In this document: in pieces, positions 10,871 through 22,285 of the stretch | How the letters are laid out: every line of letters starts with the position of its first letter | How positions within the stretch are numbered: position 1 is the first letter of the stretch | Made by a program: the position numbers and the translations under genes | NCBI GenBank assembly: GCA_963576475.1 | Contig: OY754979.1 | Location: 26,920,034-26,984,033, forward strand | From: Molanna angustata | Taxonomy: Eukaryota > Arthropoda > Insecta > Trichoptera > Molannidae | DNA length: 64,000 nt | Direction of reading: 5' to 3' | Notes under the pieces: model-generated | Database searches by the model: none | Told to the model about the DNA's origin: nothing | The model's input: only the letters and a program-made list of their open reading frames with translations

Positions 10871-13800
10871 TGTCACACCCTAATTTTTAAGCTAAGATAA
10901 ATCTTGCTTTGTTTTAAATTTGCCCGGGGCGGATGTCACAAGTTAAAGGTTTTAAAAATAAAGTAAAAAAAAATTAATAAAAATAATAAAGTATATTAAA
11001 TTGATGACTGATGAGAACTCTCCCCTGCGTAGATGTCCAAACTTACCATACGCCGTCTCTCATTTACAGTCCAGGATTCGGATGAATGAGCCTTACATAC
11101 GTAAGGTGACTGTGTAATTATTTGTCAAAATAATTACTATGTGTATATATTTCAAAAAAACTCATTACCCTTTGAATAGGTCCTTATTTGAAGATGGAGT
11201 AAAAATCATTTGTGAATTAATTATTAAAAAAAAAAAAAAAATATATAAAAGAAACTCAAATGCTTTGTATAGATCTCTGCATTTATTCAGACAATAAAAC
11301 AAGAAAAGAAAAACAGAAAACAACAAGGGAACAACAACAAGATAAAATAAATCAAGGAAAATTATTCAAAATAGAATTCTAATTATAATTTAAAAGCTAG
11401 ACACATATATGTATTTTTTACTTCAAAGAAAGGTACACCAGATCAAGATGACCGAGATCCTGATGATATATAGATAAAAGAATTTTTGAATTAAAAACAA
11501 AAAAAAAAAAACAACAATCAAATTTACTCTAAGATTTAAATATGAAATTTATATTTAATTAAAAGAAGAAGAGGTTGCAAGAAAAAAAAAGGAAATTTGA
11601 ACAAATTAAAATTAAAAGAAAAACCAAGATAGACGTATCTTATTCAAATAAAAACCCCTCCTTTGAAATAAAAAGAAAACAACAATCAAAATTTACTTTG
11701 TGAGTTAGGTATAAAATTATCTTTAATTATAATAAGAAAAAGGTTGCAAGAAGGTAAAATCGATTAATTTTTAAATTTAAGGCCAAGATAGAGTTATCTT
11801 ATTCAAAATAAACCCCTTCCCTTCGGTAAATGGTTCAACAACAATTAGCAAATCATCAGTATGGTAAAAAAAAATTAAGTTCTAAAATAAAAAAAAAACT
11901 ATATGTATTTATTTGAAGAAAAGGTACCAATATGTATGAGAAGGAAAAGAACAGAACGGAATTGATTTAACAAAAATAAAAACCAATCATTAACTATAAA
12001 ATAATTATATATTGATTCCCCAAAGTTTAACAACTATAGGTCTCAATTGAATAAAAGAATTTAATTTACCCAGTAAAGGTATAAACCTTCCCACAATTTA
12101 GATAATTTGCTGTATGAAACAATTCAAATCATATCAACTTGAATGACCCTGTTACTTAAGGTATGGAGGTAACAATTCACTTCTGGTTTATAATATTTGA
12201 AAAAAAATTACTTATGTACAAGGCGGTTTAAGGAACCTATACACATATATGTATAGACATATTCATATAAGAAAATTGAATTTGCCTTTCTATTTTTTTT
12301 AATGCCTGTGGAGCAATTACATACTCTCTCGACAGGTAAACAAAAATATATTATAATTGAAATCATCTATACATATATACAAACTCCATATACATGCATA
12401 TACATCATGAAATCAAAATATTGAACAAGGTACACAAATACTATCAGAAGGAACAATAAATAGATTCTCAAATTTGGAATTTTAAGGTGTTTTGGCTTGG
12501 CTTCATTTCAACCTTAAGGAACAACAAAAAGATTGATTTATATCTGTGATTCGTTCAGAAACAAAATATATATAAGTGAGACGAAGTAGTCTTTGAAAAA
12601 TACAAAAAAAATAAAATCAATTTAAATCTCAAAAAGGGGCAATTAACCGACAAAAGTTTCACTCATGGCTGCAAAATCATCTAGCTTCTTCAAGAACGGG
12701 ACTCTCCTCACGAAAAAGTAAACGTCGTTATATGTAAACAATATAGATTCTGTCTTTTTACCTTAGCAATTTGTCAGACTGGACCTGTCATGTGAATTAA
12801 TCAGAGAAACGGTGCTTACGACCTATCTCTGACTATCACACAATTTGAAGATAATCCTTTAATGCGATTACACCAATTCACAGCTTTTATTTTAGACCAC
12901 TTATCACAATTAACTTTTTACACTCGACCTACGTGGGACCTTTCTAAAACGTCCAGATTCACAAGGCTCGAAATTACTATTAAATTGTATGTATTTATTT
13001 AAATCTTTTCTTAAAGGCCATAAAAATCTCACAACCCAGTATTTTCGAATAAATGTCTTCCTATCAGTAATAGCATCAATTCCTTACTCCGATTTATTTT
13101 TGATTATACAACGAAATCATTGATAATCACAGTCTTTAGTCTTTAAACGTTCCTGATCAATCAAAGGATGCGGTCTTAGTTAGCTTTAAATCCACTGGGC
13201 GGCAAAATATATATATATATACCTTAATCTATAAGGTGATAGTTCAACATTTTACGCGGGAAAATATTATGAAATGTTTCCATGAGTACTTTATTTGGTT
13301 TGGAAATCAAGCTCGCACATATACATCGCCGAACAGCCGGTCTTTCTTTCTCAAGCAGCTTCAGCTCACCTGCCTCTCGGCGCGAAGGTTATATTTATAT
13401 ATTTCTTTTGACGATGTTAGCTTGTCTAGAACTCAAACCAGAGTATATAACTTGAATAATCAGCTCTTTCAAGCGGCTTCCGCTTACTTGTTCTTTTTGG
13501 CGCGAAATCCCATTTATATTTCCTTGACGATGCTTAAAACTGTCTGGAACTCAAGCCAGTGTATATAATTGAATAATTTGCTCTTTCAAGCGGCTTCCGC
13601 TTACTTGTTCTTTTTGGCGCGAAGTTTAATAAATATTTCTTGACGATGCTTAAAACTGTCTGGAACTCAAGCCAGTGTATATAATTGAATAATTTGCTCT
13701 TTCAAGCGGCTTCCGCTTACTTGTTCTTTTTGGCGCGAAATTTAATATATATATCTTGACGATGCTTAAACTGTCTGGAACTCAAATCAGTGTATATAAT

Positions 13801-16044
13801 TGAATAATTTGCTTTTTTAAGCGGCTCCCGCTTACTTGTTCTTTTTGGCGCGAAGTTTAATAAATATTTCTTGACGATGCTTAAAACTGTCTGGAACTCA
13901 AATCAGTGTATATAATTGAATAATTTGCTTTTTTAAGCGGCTCCCGCTTACTTGTTCTTTTTGGCGCGAAGTTTAATAAATATTTCTTGACGATGCTTAA
14001 AACTGTCTGGAACTCAAGCCAGTGTATATAATTGAATAATTTGCTCCTTCAAGCGGCTTCCGCTTACTTTAACCCAAATCTATCTTGCACCTAATTCGGA
14101 CAACAAGAAATAGAATCTTTTTTTTTTATTATGGATAAGAATTATCAGCTCTCCAAATCATATTGAATGAATCTTCTTTTTTTTATACTCCGCAACGTTA
14201 AAGACTTAATTCCTTCCATTCCTTTTCTTTTAGCCAAAATCAACGCTTCTAAATACCGAAATGATAGTTCGACAATTTTAATGAAAACGAATTTTCAATG
14301 TTTCTGCCGAGATTTAAATTTATGAAGACGAATTTTAATTTTAAAAAAAATAATAAAAGAATATTATTAAATACAATGCAGAGATCTGATACATCCTTAT
14401 TTAAATTTGCACATTTTTCTTCTTAAAAAAAAAAAAAAATATCTAATCGCCTTGTTAAAAAAAAACTCTATTATTTTTTCTTATAAAAAAATAAATAAAA
14501 TCCGGCGTCCGAAGCCGGGGAAAATGTTTTATATGCGAGACTCACGTGATAATTCGTTTGCAAAGACAAGTTTTTTTTAAAGAATTTACTTTGAGAATGA
14601 AAATAAAACTGACTTACTGCTTCGTGAGTAGTCATATTTATAAGTTCGGTATTAGCAATCTGTGAGTGTGTGCGTAAGTCAGAGAGGCTTTCAGTCCCTC
14701 TGAATACGCTCCTAGAGAAGGTTATTTCGCGGATTTTCGGAGCGCTAAATCAATGGAATCGTATGAAAAAAAAATATTATTTTTTTCCTTCATTCACAAA
14801 ACATCCACAATCCCTATACGATTCTGAGATTGAAAACGAAACTGTTCTAACGCCTAAATTAGAGACGCTACGAATTTTCAAAGATAGATGTTATAAGTTT
14901 AGGCGGCACAATTACTGCCAACCCGCCTGAATTTTTCAACTTGGAGTTCGCTCGCTAATTGTAGGTACATAAGCCGCGTTGACTGCGTTATGTACTAGTA
15001 CATAACGAGGGTGTAGCCAGATCATCTTTTTAGGATTTTTAATAATTATTTTTACGAAAGTAAATTTTGGTGACCATTATTTAACAAAAATGAAAAACCC
15101 AAGATTGTTCAATGATGAATTCGTTGCCTATACGCATGAAAATAGAAAGGAATAAAAACATTTCCTAACTCTCCTAACTTACTAAGATTTCGGAAAACTT
15201 CATACTCAACTCACAAGTCTTTCAATGCTATTATTATAACTTTTCATTAGGATAGGGTAGTTTATTAAAAAAGTTATATAAAAACGTGAGTCAATAAAAT
15301 GAACTTGTCCTCAATTCTACCTTTTCTTTATACTTAACCAACTAATTCTTTACCCAAAATCAATGATGCTAGGAAAACCAGTAATTAATAATAGTGTATT
15401 TCAATATCAACCATAATTCTTTCCTCATACAAGATCTTCTTCCAAATACTATATTTAATTTTATTTTTACTTCTGCTATGTATCTCCTCACACTTCAACA
15501 AAAACTTAACAATGTGAATCCAACCATTTGGAAATATATAACACTGAAATAATATTCTATACTTACAAAACTTTTTCTTTAAAAAGGAATTTTTCAACTA
15601 TACGTTCCACTAGGCGAAGATTGAGTAATAGTGTGGACACCCTAAAAAGACGTCATACATAATAGATAATTGTCTTATGTAGTTGACACGTATTCGGCTA
15701 TATGTAAACAGAGAAGGATGACAACATACGCGATTATACTGAGGGAAAGAGATAGCAACACTGGTTATTTACTAGAGGGAGTATCAAGTATAAACTTTTA
15801 GAGAAGTGAAAAAAAAGTATAGCATATCCCCACTCGACTTCGATCGTGACGTCACAAACTAATCATCATCATCATGCCAATTTGTATGAAAACTTACCTA
15901 GTTCTTAGTAGAAATACGCGGATTTGTTCAAAACAAATTGTGGTGTTCTTTTTGACATGAGACATGTACTAAACTTATTCATTCCTTAGCAAAAATACCT
16001 GGCTTCGCTCAGAACCTTTGTCGTGTGATTTTCGACACGCGACA
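10871..16044 (-). repeat. 3' LTR (5,174 bp)
   Basis: This direct repeat matches 22286-27876 over its whole length, apart from the L2/AT insertion present only in the other copy. Substitutions I noticed between the copies are near 11227, 12361, 13973, 14818, 15258 and 15307, plus length changes in A-runs and an AT-run. It is mostly A/T-rich non-coding DNA with an internal tandem array at about 13330-14085. The 86-codon plus-strand frame at 14670-14930 recurs in the other LTR but runs antisense to pol and resembles nothing I know. Confidence 0.92.
13330..14085. repeat. Approx. 116 bp tandem array inside the 3' LTR
   Basis: About seven units, the first diverged, each contain AAGCGGCTTCCGCTT (a 6-bp-stem hairpin), TTACTTGTTCTTTTTGGCGC, TTCTTGACGATGCTTAAA and CTGTCTGGAACTCAA. 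The CGCTTACTT landmark falls near 13481, 13598, 13714, 13829, 13945 and 14061, a period of 115-117 bp. In two units the hairpin loop changes from CTT to CTC and the stem is kept. The position within the LTR suggests a repeated regulatory or structural element. Confidence 0.88.
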
Positions 16045-16050
16045 TTCCCC
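16045..16050 (-). other. Short polypurine tract next to the 3' LTR
   Basis: On the coding strand GGGGAA directly abuts the TG of the 3' LTR. Plus-strand priming in LTR retroelements starts at a purine tract in this position. This tract is short, so the assignment rests mainly on position. Confidence 0.5.
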
Positions 16051-17765
16051 GACAAGCCGATTAAAAAAAAAAAAAAAAAAATATTCCCAATAATTTTTTT
16101 TTTTTTCTTTTCTTAATTATGGCCTATCAAAAAAAAATTTTTTCCACCAATATCCGAAACAACCAACCATCATAATAAATATGCAATCAATCCACAAGAA
16201 AAACAAAACAAAACAAAACATGTCTAGATCCGGGTCTCGATGTCACGAATTCTCTCAAGTAAAATAAGCATACTTCATTGGAAACATGAGTTAAATAACA
16301 GACAACTCGATAAATCGAGATAATAGAAAGGTAATAGTTTGAGAATAACAATAAAATATAAATAATATAACATGGAATAACAATAACATATAAATAATAA
16401 TAAGACATATAAATTATACATACACAAAAACATATAACAATTTGTATCATAATTTGACGGACGGACGGACAATTTAAACAACAACGTCGGAATTTTAGTT
16501 CTCCAGCAATAGAAGATCAAAGGCCAAAACAACAAAAATTGCACATAAAACATAGAAGACAATAAACATTCTGAAGGAATATTATACTATCGACTATCTG
16601 TGTCCACAATCGCTTCAAATGAAGATCAGATACAAAAAACTGCGGAACACAGAAACACGACTTTACAAGGACAGGACAATAAGTGACCATGACCAAAAGA
16701 AACCCTTTGCTAGATCAGACAGAAAAAGCCTCCAGGAAAATCCTTTTCACGGTTCACTTACAAGATACACAATAAAACGGGATCAATTCAAATTTGTTTC
16801 CCTTTAACAAAAAGTGTCCAATTCCGCTGACACAGACGGAATGAACTAACCATTATAAGCTGGCTACAGTCACTATCGTGGGAGACCTAGGACCTTTATA
16901 AGCCGTCCCAGGCTATCACGCAAAACCCGGGAATATTTTTCATCATGTCATTCGACTATGAATCGGAAAAATCATTCCCGTGCAATCTCAGCGGTACCAC
17001 TGACGATTGCCCAATGTCTCTATACCAAGAACATTGCCATGAGTTTCCTCATGCCATGGTAAAACCATGAATATATACATAAACATACAACAATATCTAC
17101 ACGGAAGAACCGCCACATCATATAAATAACAATTATAAAACACGAATCGGGCGATAAGATCAACATGTACATATGTACCAGAGATACCATCCACCACCGT
17201 AAATATATATACAAATAATATATAACACGGGGACCGGTGCGACTAAGGACATTTACATAAGTAACAGTCAAAATCAACACTCCCGTAACAATAATACATA
17301 AAATTTATGTGGATGGGAAAAAAAATTTTCGGAAACAGACCCACGGAACCAGCGATGTCTCCTCATGTATATAAATACCAGCGAAACATACGCCTCCGTG
17401 TAACAAATACAGAAACATGAAATAGAAAAAAAATTTCTAGCTTTATCCTGAAAAGATAACAGAGGAAAGATGACATCGAGTTTACAAATCAGACATGCTT
17501 ATAGAAAAATCGACAAAACAAAACACATACTTATAACTGAAACAACACTTGGTATATTACATCCGACAATCCAGGCGATCTCCCAACCAAATCCGAAAGA
17601 CGGACATACCCTACATACAAAATCATTCTATCACGTGCACAAGAACATACAGTCATTCTATTGTAATCTCACAGTCTTACTATCACTACAACAATATTCA
17701 AAATTCAATTAGATTCGACGAGGAAGACACCTTAGACCATCATCTGCAATTACACCACTAAATAT
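16051..17765 (-). other. Non-coding 3' region between integrase and LTR
   Basis: The 1.7 kb has only short frames on either strand, rich in I, Y, C and L codons, as expected from AT-rich non-coding DNA. No envelope-like signal peptide, cleavage site or membrane anchor was found. It begins (coding sense) right after the pol stop and ends at the purine tract. A poly-A run lies at 16062-16081. Confidence 0.6.
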
Positions 17766-20261
17766 TTAATCACTTTTAAGGATATCTTGAACATGGTATC
17801 TTGCCGAATAACCAGAATCGACATCACGGAGTAAATAAACATTATTGGAGATCCTCTCCAATACACTAGATTTTATGAAACGAGGGGATAACTTAGTGGA
17901 AAAATAAGCTCCAGCATTCGATTGGGCAAAACTCCGACGCCAAACTACATCTCCTGGGGAAAAATTTCGAGACACTCTACGTAGATTATATCTACGTGCG
18001 TTCCTTTTGAAGTTCGTGAATATAGAATCGCTAACTTCGCGATATATCACTTCCAATTCTTCCAAGCGGGATTTATATGTAGTGGGAGTGACCTCATCGT
18101 CGGGAAGACGAGAATAATGAGTGGCGGACAGGATGGGTTCACGCCCATAAAATAGAAGATAGGGGGAATATCCCGTCGAAAAATTAACCGAGTGGTTTAA
18201 GGCAGCTTGCACATGATCCAGTTGGGTACACCAAGATCGTTGATCGTCATTTATGCGAATACCTAGCATACTATTTACGGAACTGTGGAACCTCTCCACT
18301 GGGTTATTTGCAGGAAAATAAACAGCGTTTCTGAAATGAATCGGCACTCCTTGCTCAGTAAGGAATTTAGAAAATTCTTTGGAAGTAAACTGCGTACCAT
18401 TATCCGATATGATACATCGCGGGATTCCATGAGGAATGAAAACATTCTTTCGAAGGGCATTAATGATCAAGGGCGTAGTCATACGCTTCAAAGGGAATAA
18501 CCAGATGTGTTTTGTAAATACATCTAAGCAGGAAAGTATATAAATGTTTCGAAGCCGGGACATGGGAAATGGCCCCATTAAATCAATAGATAAACATTCC
18601 ATCGGTCGAGAAACACGTTTTGGGTGAGTCATTAAACCCTGGGGTGGCTTATTGGAGGGTTTATAAGCTTTACATATTGCACAAACAGAGATGTATCTCT
18701 TAACATCGTTTAACATATTCGGCCAATAGTACAATTTATTTATATATCTATACGTTTTGTAAATACCTGGGTGAATTAACTCTTTTTCATGACAGATTTT
18801 CAAAATATCCAACCTTCTTTCACGATTTGGTACCAATTTCCAGTCAAAATCAGAGAATATATCAAAAGAATTTTGAACTAACTTGTAGATTTCCTCATTG
18901 ACAATTTTAAATTTAGAATACTCGTTAGGTTTCAACATAATGTTTCTCCACAAACGAATGTACCATTCGTCATCAGTTATGATTGGGACAGTTACCGGGG
19001 TATCAATTATATTTACGTCAACAGGAATGGCTCGTGACAAAGCGTCTGGTACGACATGCTCGGTACCTTTTCGATGAACTATATCAAAATTGAACATGCT
19101 GAGCAAGGTAGCCCATCTGGCCAAGCGTCCAGAAGGATTATCTAAACTATGCAACCATTTCAATGCCATGTGGTCTGTAATCAAAGTGAACTTAGAACCT
19201 TCGATGTAAGGGCGGAAATGTAATACCGTGCGTAAGCAACTCAACAACTCCAACTCACTTACTGTATAATTGCGCTCGCACTTGCTTAAGACAGAAGAAT
19301 AATAAGCTATAGGATGCTCGCCATCTTCAAACTCCTGAGACAGTACGCCCCCGATAGCTACAAGGCTGGCATCAGTTGATATGATGAAAGGCAATGAGAA
19401 ATCCGGACAACGGAGTACCGGGCCAGAGGTCAGGGCCTCCTTCAATTTCTCGAAAGCGGACTGCTCCAAGGAAGTCCATGTGAATTTAAACCCTTTCTTA
19501 CGACTGGTAAGCCTAGACAAGATAGCGGAGTGATTTGAAAAATTTAACACGAAACGACGATAATATCCGGTCAACCCCAGGAACTGCTTAACCTGTTTCG
19601 GGGTGGTTGGTACAGGAAAATTCACCATTGCTGAGATTTTTTCAGGATTTACTCTTAATCCATGGGCGTCCACAACATGCCCCAAATAAACCAAGCTAGG
19701 TCTACAGAATTGACATTTAGATAACTTAACCGTCAAATTTGCCTCCTTTAATCGCGTTTGTAGCTTTTCCAATAAGGCTATATGCGTTTCAAAATCTTCG
19801 GACACTACTATGAAATCATCTATGTAACAGAATACATTATCGCCAAACTCGGGGCCACAGAGAATTTCCACGAGATTCTGCATCACCGCCGGGGCATTTG
19901 TCTGACCAAAGAATACGACATTAAAACAGAACTGACCGCGACCTGGAACCGTAAAGGCTGATTTCTCCCGTGATTCCTCGTCCAGCGAGATTTGCCAGAA
20001 AGCCTTTGAGAGATCCAGGCTTGACAGGTAACGCGCGTTGCGCAGCTTGTCCAAAATTCGGTGAATAAGAGGCAAAGGGTAACAATCCTTTTTGGTAACC
20101 TTGTTCAATTTTCGAGCGTCTAAACATAATCGCATCGTACCATCCTTTTTAGAAACAAACAAGGTGGGATTATTCCAGCTACTACGGCATGGTGAAATCA
20201 CTCCTAACCTCAACATTTCATCTACCTCTTCGTTTAACTGCTGCAAACGCACAGGCGACAT
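17766..20261 (-). CDS. pol: Gypsy pol: reverse transcriptase, RNase H, integrase
   Basis: The 831-residue open frame is the enzymatic core of a Ty3/gypsy polyprotein. RT copies element RNA into DNA: the DLSKAF aspartate is at residue 83 and YIDD at 146-149. RNase H removes the RNA template: acidic residues D297 (TDAS), E336, D363 and D406 are present. Integrase inserts the DNA: a zinc-binding H491, H497, C527, C530, then D560, D620 and E656 with the standard 35-residue D-E spacing. A GPY/F-like C-terminal module lies at about 770-812 and no chromodomain follows. Every catalytic residue I can check is intact. The first Met is not the true start: the same frame continues upstream, past a TGA at 20328-20330, into the protease. 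Clade within gypsy not assigned. Confidence 0.93.
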   Translation of the reverse strand: MSPVRLQQLNEEVDEMLRLGVISPCRSSWNNPTLFVSKKDGTMRLCLDARKLNKVTKKDCYPLPLIHRILDKLRNARYLSSLDLSKAFWQISLDEESREKSAFTVPGRGQFCFNVVFFGQTNAPAVMQNLVEILCGPEFGDNVFCYIDDFIVVSEDFETHIALLEKLQTRLKEANLTVKLSKCQFCRPSLVYLGHVVDAHGLRVNPEKISAMVNFPVPTTPKQVKQFLGLTGYYRRFVLNFSNHSAILSRLTSRKKGFKFTWTSLEQSAFEKLKEALTSGPVLRCPDFSLPFIISTDASLVAIGGVLSQEFEDGEHPIAYYSSVLSKCERNYTVSELELLSCLRTVLHFRPYIEGSKFTLITDHMALKWLHSLDNPSGRLARWATLLSMFNFDIVHRKGTEHVVPDALSRAIPVDVNIIDTPVTVPIITDDEWYIRLWRNIMLKPNEYSKFKIVNEEIYKLVQNSFDIFSDFDWKLVPNRERRLDILKICHEKELIHPGIYKTYRYINKLYYWPNMLNDVKRYISVCAICKAYKPSNKPPQGLMTHPKRVSRPMECLSIDLMGPFPMSRLRNIYILSCLDVFTKHIWLFPLKRMTTPLIINALRKNVFIPHGIPRCIISDNGTQFTSKEFSKFLTEQGVPIHFRNAVYFPANNPVERFHSSVNSMLGIRINDDQRSWCTQLDHVQAALNHSVNFSTGYSPYLLFYGREPILSATHYSRLPDDEVTPTTYKSRLEELEVIYREVSDSIFTNFKRNARRYNLRRVSRNFSPGDVVWRRSFAQSNAGAYFSTKLSPRFIKSSVLERISNNVYLLRDVDSGYSARYHVQDILKSD

Positions 20262-20327
20262 CGGGTAAGCTCTTTGTTTAATTGGAGATCCTTCAGTAAC
20301 AATATTATGAGTTAAAATGTTAGTTCT

Positions 20328-20330
20328 TCA
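20328..20330 (-). other. In-frame TGA between protease and RT
   Basis: The protease frame (to 20328) and the RT frame (from 20261) are the same frame: 20729 minus 20261 is 468, a multiple of three. Only this TGA interrupts them; the codons between it and the RT start are open and look like ordinary pol N-terminal sequence (RTNILTHN, then SPIKQRAYP). A single point change could explain it. It would truncate the polyprotein after protease unless read through. Confidence 0.85.
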
Positions 20331-20902
20331 CAAACCGCATTTTTCAAAAGAAATATCTTCAAATAGCTTAATCGTTTGCTGTAAAATTTGAGTTTGATCG
20401 TTATTTAAATGAGACAAAGGGACGACGTGTGTATCGGCAGAAATTTTATCAATAGAAAGTGTAACTACTTCTGGGGCCACCTTAAAAATTTTCCAAAAAT
20501 CCACTCCCAAAATGAATGTAGACGAAACTTCTGGTACTACCAAAAAAGGTACTTCATGAGTAGACTCCTTAAAGGAAACGGGCAAAATTATTTTCCCCAA
20601 AACTTTGTAAAGACTTGCCGATGCAGTTTTTATTTCTAAATTTGAAGGGTGCAACTTGTAACCCAAGTCCAAGAAAAATTCATGAAAATTATTTCCTATA
20701 CAACTGACAGCAGCGCCTGAATCTAACAATCCATCAAAAGGTAGTCGATCAATTTCAAAATGAGCATAAGGTCTATCGTCTTCACCATGAGTTATAGGAC
20801 AAGAATATACATTGTCATTAGCATAAAATAACCTTACATATGATAACCAACGGGTCCAATCAGTGTTTAATTGTTTTACTGACGGCCGTTGGTAAACGTT
20901 AC
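20328..20902 (-). CDS. Retroviral-type aspartic protease of the gypsy element
   Basis: This frame runs from the -1 frameshift site to the TGA. It contains the protease active site DSGAA (about 20709-20723), a hydrophobic core, and an ILGVDFW motif about 70 residues later in place of the usual second conserved ILG motif. The enzyme would cleave the Gag-Pol polyprotein during particle maturation. It has no start codon of its own upstream of the active site and is in the -1 frame relative to the gag remnant, so it would be made only as a fusion. About 58 residues lie between the slip site and the LLDSG motif, with no stop. Confidence 0.85.
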
Positions 20903-21097
20903 GTTTTTTGAATTTCCAATTAAGGGTGGGGGTGGTTTAGACAAATCTATCAACATAGTATTTGAACGGTTATGTTGACGAGGTCTTGCCGAAGGATATA
21001 CACCTTGACGTTTTTCGGTCGGCATTGGACATTCTCTTCTGTAACGACCTGACTTGTTATACCTATACGTTGTATACAAATAAATAAATAAATAATT
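20876..21097 (-). pseudogene. gag: Gag C-terminal remnant with degraded zinc knuckle
   Basis: This frame holds what remains of gag. Near its start, RYNKSGRYRREC aligns with the C-x2-C-x4-H-x4-C nucleocapsid knuckle, but only the last cysteine remains: the first three ligand positions are T, Y and R. It then runs to the frameshift site and stops at 20876. Upstream the frame is closed by TAA at 21098-21100 within a TTTA-rich run. No longer gag frame (capsid or matrix) exists between here and the LTR, so the element cannot supply its own Gag. Confidence 0.72.
20903..20909 (-). promoter_or_regulatory. -1 ribosomal frameshift site A AAA AAC
   Basis: On the coding strand the heptamer A AAA AAC sits in the gag frame with the correct phase (codons TCA, AAA, AAC). 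Gag then stops at TAA, 20876-20878, 24 bases later. Slipping back one base enters the protease frame, which is open. The phase, the downstream stop and the open -1 frame together fit a working Gag-Pol frameshift. I did not fold the downstream RNA to look for a stimulatory structure. Confidence 0.8.
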
Positions 21098-22285
21098 TTA
21101 TAGAAGTGAAATTATATTATTAAACAGATTCCTACAACAACTAAATTGTCAAAACAATCGTATAAAACTGCTTTGTCTATGTACCCTAGCAAGTACTCAC
21201 TACAAATAAATAAATAAATTCATTTGTTAAATCAGATACTGGTACCTAACACAATAATTAAAGGACAATATTCAATATGCTATTTATTAATTCAACGTCC
21301 GATGTTACGCACTAATAATTAAAATAAAGCAACTCAAATAAATCACCCGATTAAACCGATGGATCTATACAGATCTATATCGAACTATAATTTACGTCAC
21401 CCAGACATCCAAGGTTACTTGATACATTAACACGGCTCACTAGCGGTCACATGACCAAATCCAACAGGCGGGAACGGACGGAACTAAAAAAAGGAAAGCG
21501 GTTGGTACAAAACTGGGACAGTTCGCCTACAATTTTTGTGATAATTCGATTCTCCGACACCTCCTTTACATTACGACAATTTCCCCCTTTAATATCAACA
21601 ATTATCTCTTTTGAGGATGCAATATTATCATTTTAACCATAAATGTTTTCCCGCTTGCACGCGTAACGGATTTTAAACTCTTTTTGTAACAATTTGACAA
21701 AAACGCAATGAATTACGAAAGTTACTGCATTTATTTGCTTCTATACCTTCGACGGGAGTATGCAATAAAGAATCCATATTAAATTCCAATAAAATTTTTC
21801 ACACACAAAAATAAAAAAAATTAAGTTTAACTGTAAAAATTGCAAAAATATTCTTTCAGTGGTATTACTCACTGTCAAAACACAAGGAAACCAAGCCAAA
21901 ACTGAAAAAGATACAAGACAATTGCATAGCACAAATACAGTACATAAAAAAAAGATAATAATAATAATAAACACAGTGTAATTTGAAGGAACCACAGACT
22001 TAAGCCAAACACCTTCCAAATTGAGTATCGAAAAGTAGTAATGTATTTAAAGGTAATTAAATCAGTAAATAACAGAGATCAACACCAAGCAATCGATGAT
22101 TAAAATTTTCTTCCCTTAACAAGAAAAGGTTAGAATTTATATAGAAATGAACTCAAATAAATATTTGAGCCAAATTCGACAGTCAACTCAGTCCAAAACC
22201 AACTTTTTGGTCAGCTATTTAATGCTCGAGTAAATTACAACAGTCAATTCATTCAGGGGCCCAACGTTGGGTCAGCCATTTTAAC
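21098..22285 (-). other. Leader region lacking a gag gene
   Basis: The 1.2 kb between the 5' LTR and the gag remnant has no frame above 92 codons, and none looks like capsid. Two copies of ACAAATAAATAAATAAAT (near 21076 and 21203) bracket about 127 bp at the point where gag breaks off, which may mark an insertion or deletion boundary. Imperfect repeats of GTCAACTCA/GTCAATTCA with nearby GGTCAGC occur at 22180-22285 beside the LTR. Confidence 0.65.
22261..22278 (-). other. Candidate primer-binding site
   Basis: On the coding strand TGGCTGACCCAACGTTGG starts seven bases after the 5' LTR. TGG is the expected start of a site pairing with a tRNA CCA end. Which tRNA is unknown, and the seven-base gap is larger than usual. 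Confidence 0.35.

Noticed and set aside
14670..14930. 86-codon frame kept in both LTRs
   Set aside because: LTRs are identical by descent, so preservation is not evidence. It is antisense to pol and matches nothing I know.
16051..17765. Possible envelope gene downstream of integrase
   Set aside because: Only frames under 100 codons, with no signal peptide, furin-type site or anchor in a continuous frame.
21741..22019. 92-codon minus frame in the gypsy leader, considered as gag
   Set aside because: Hydrophobic, I/F/C-rich, with no capsid-like or zinc-knuckle motif.
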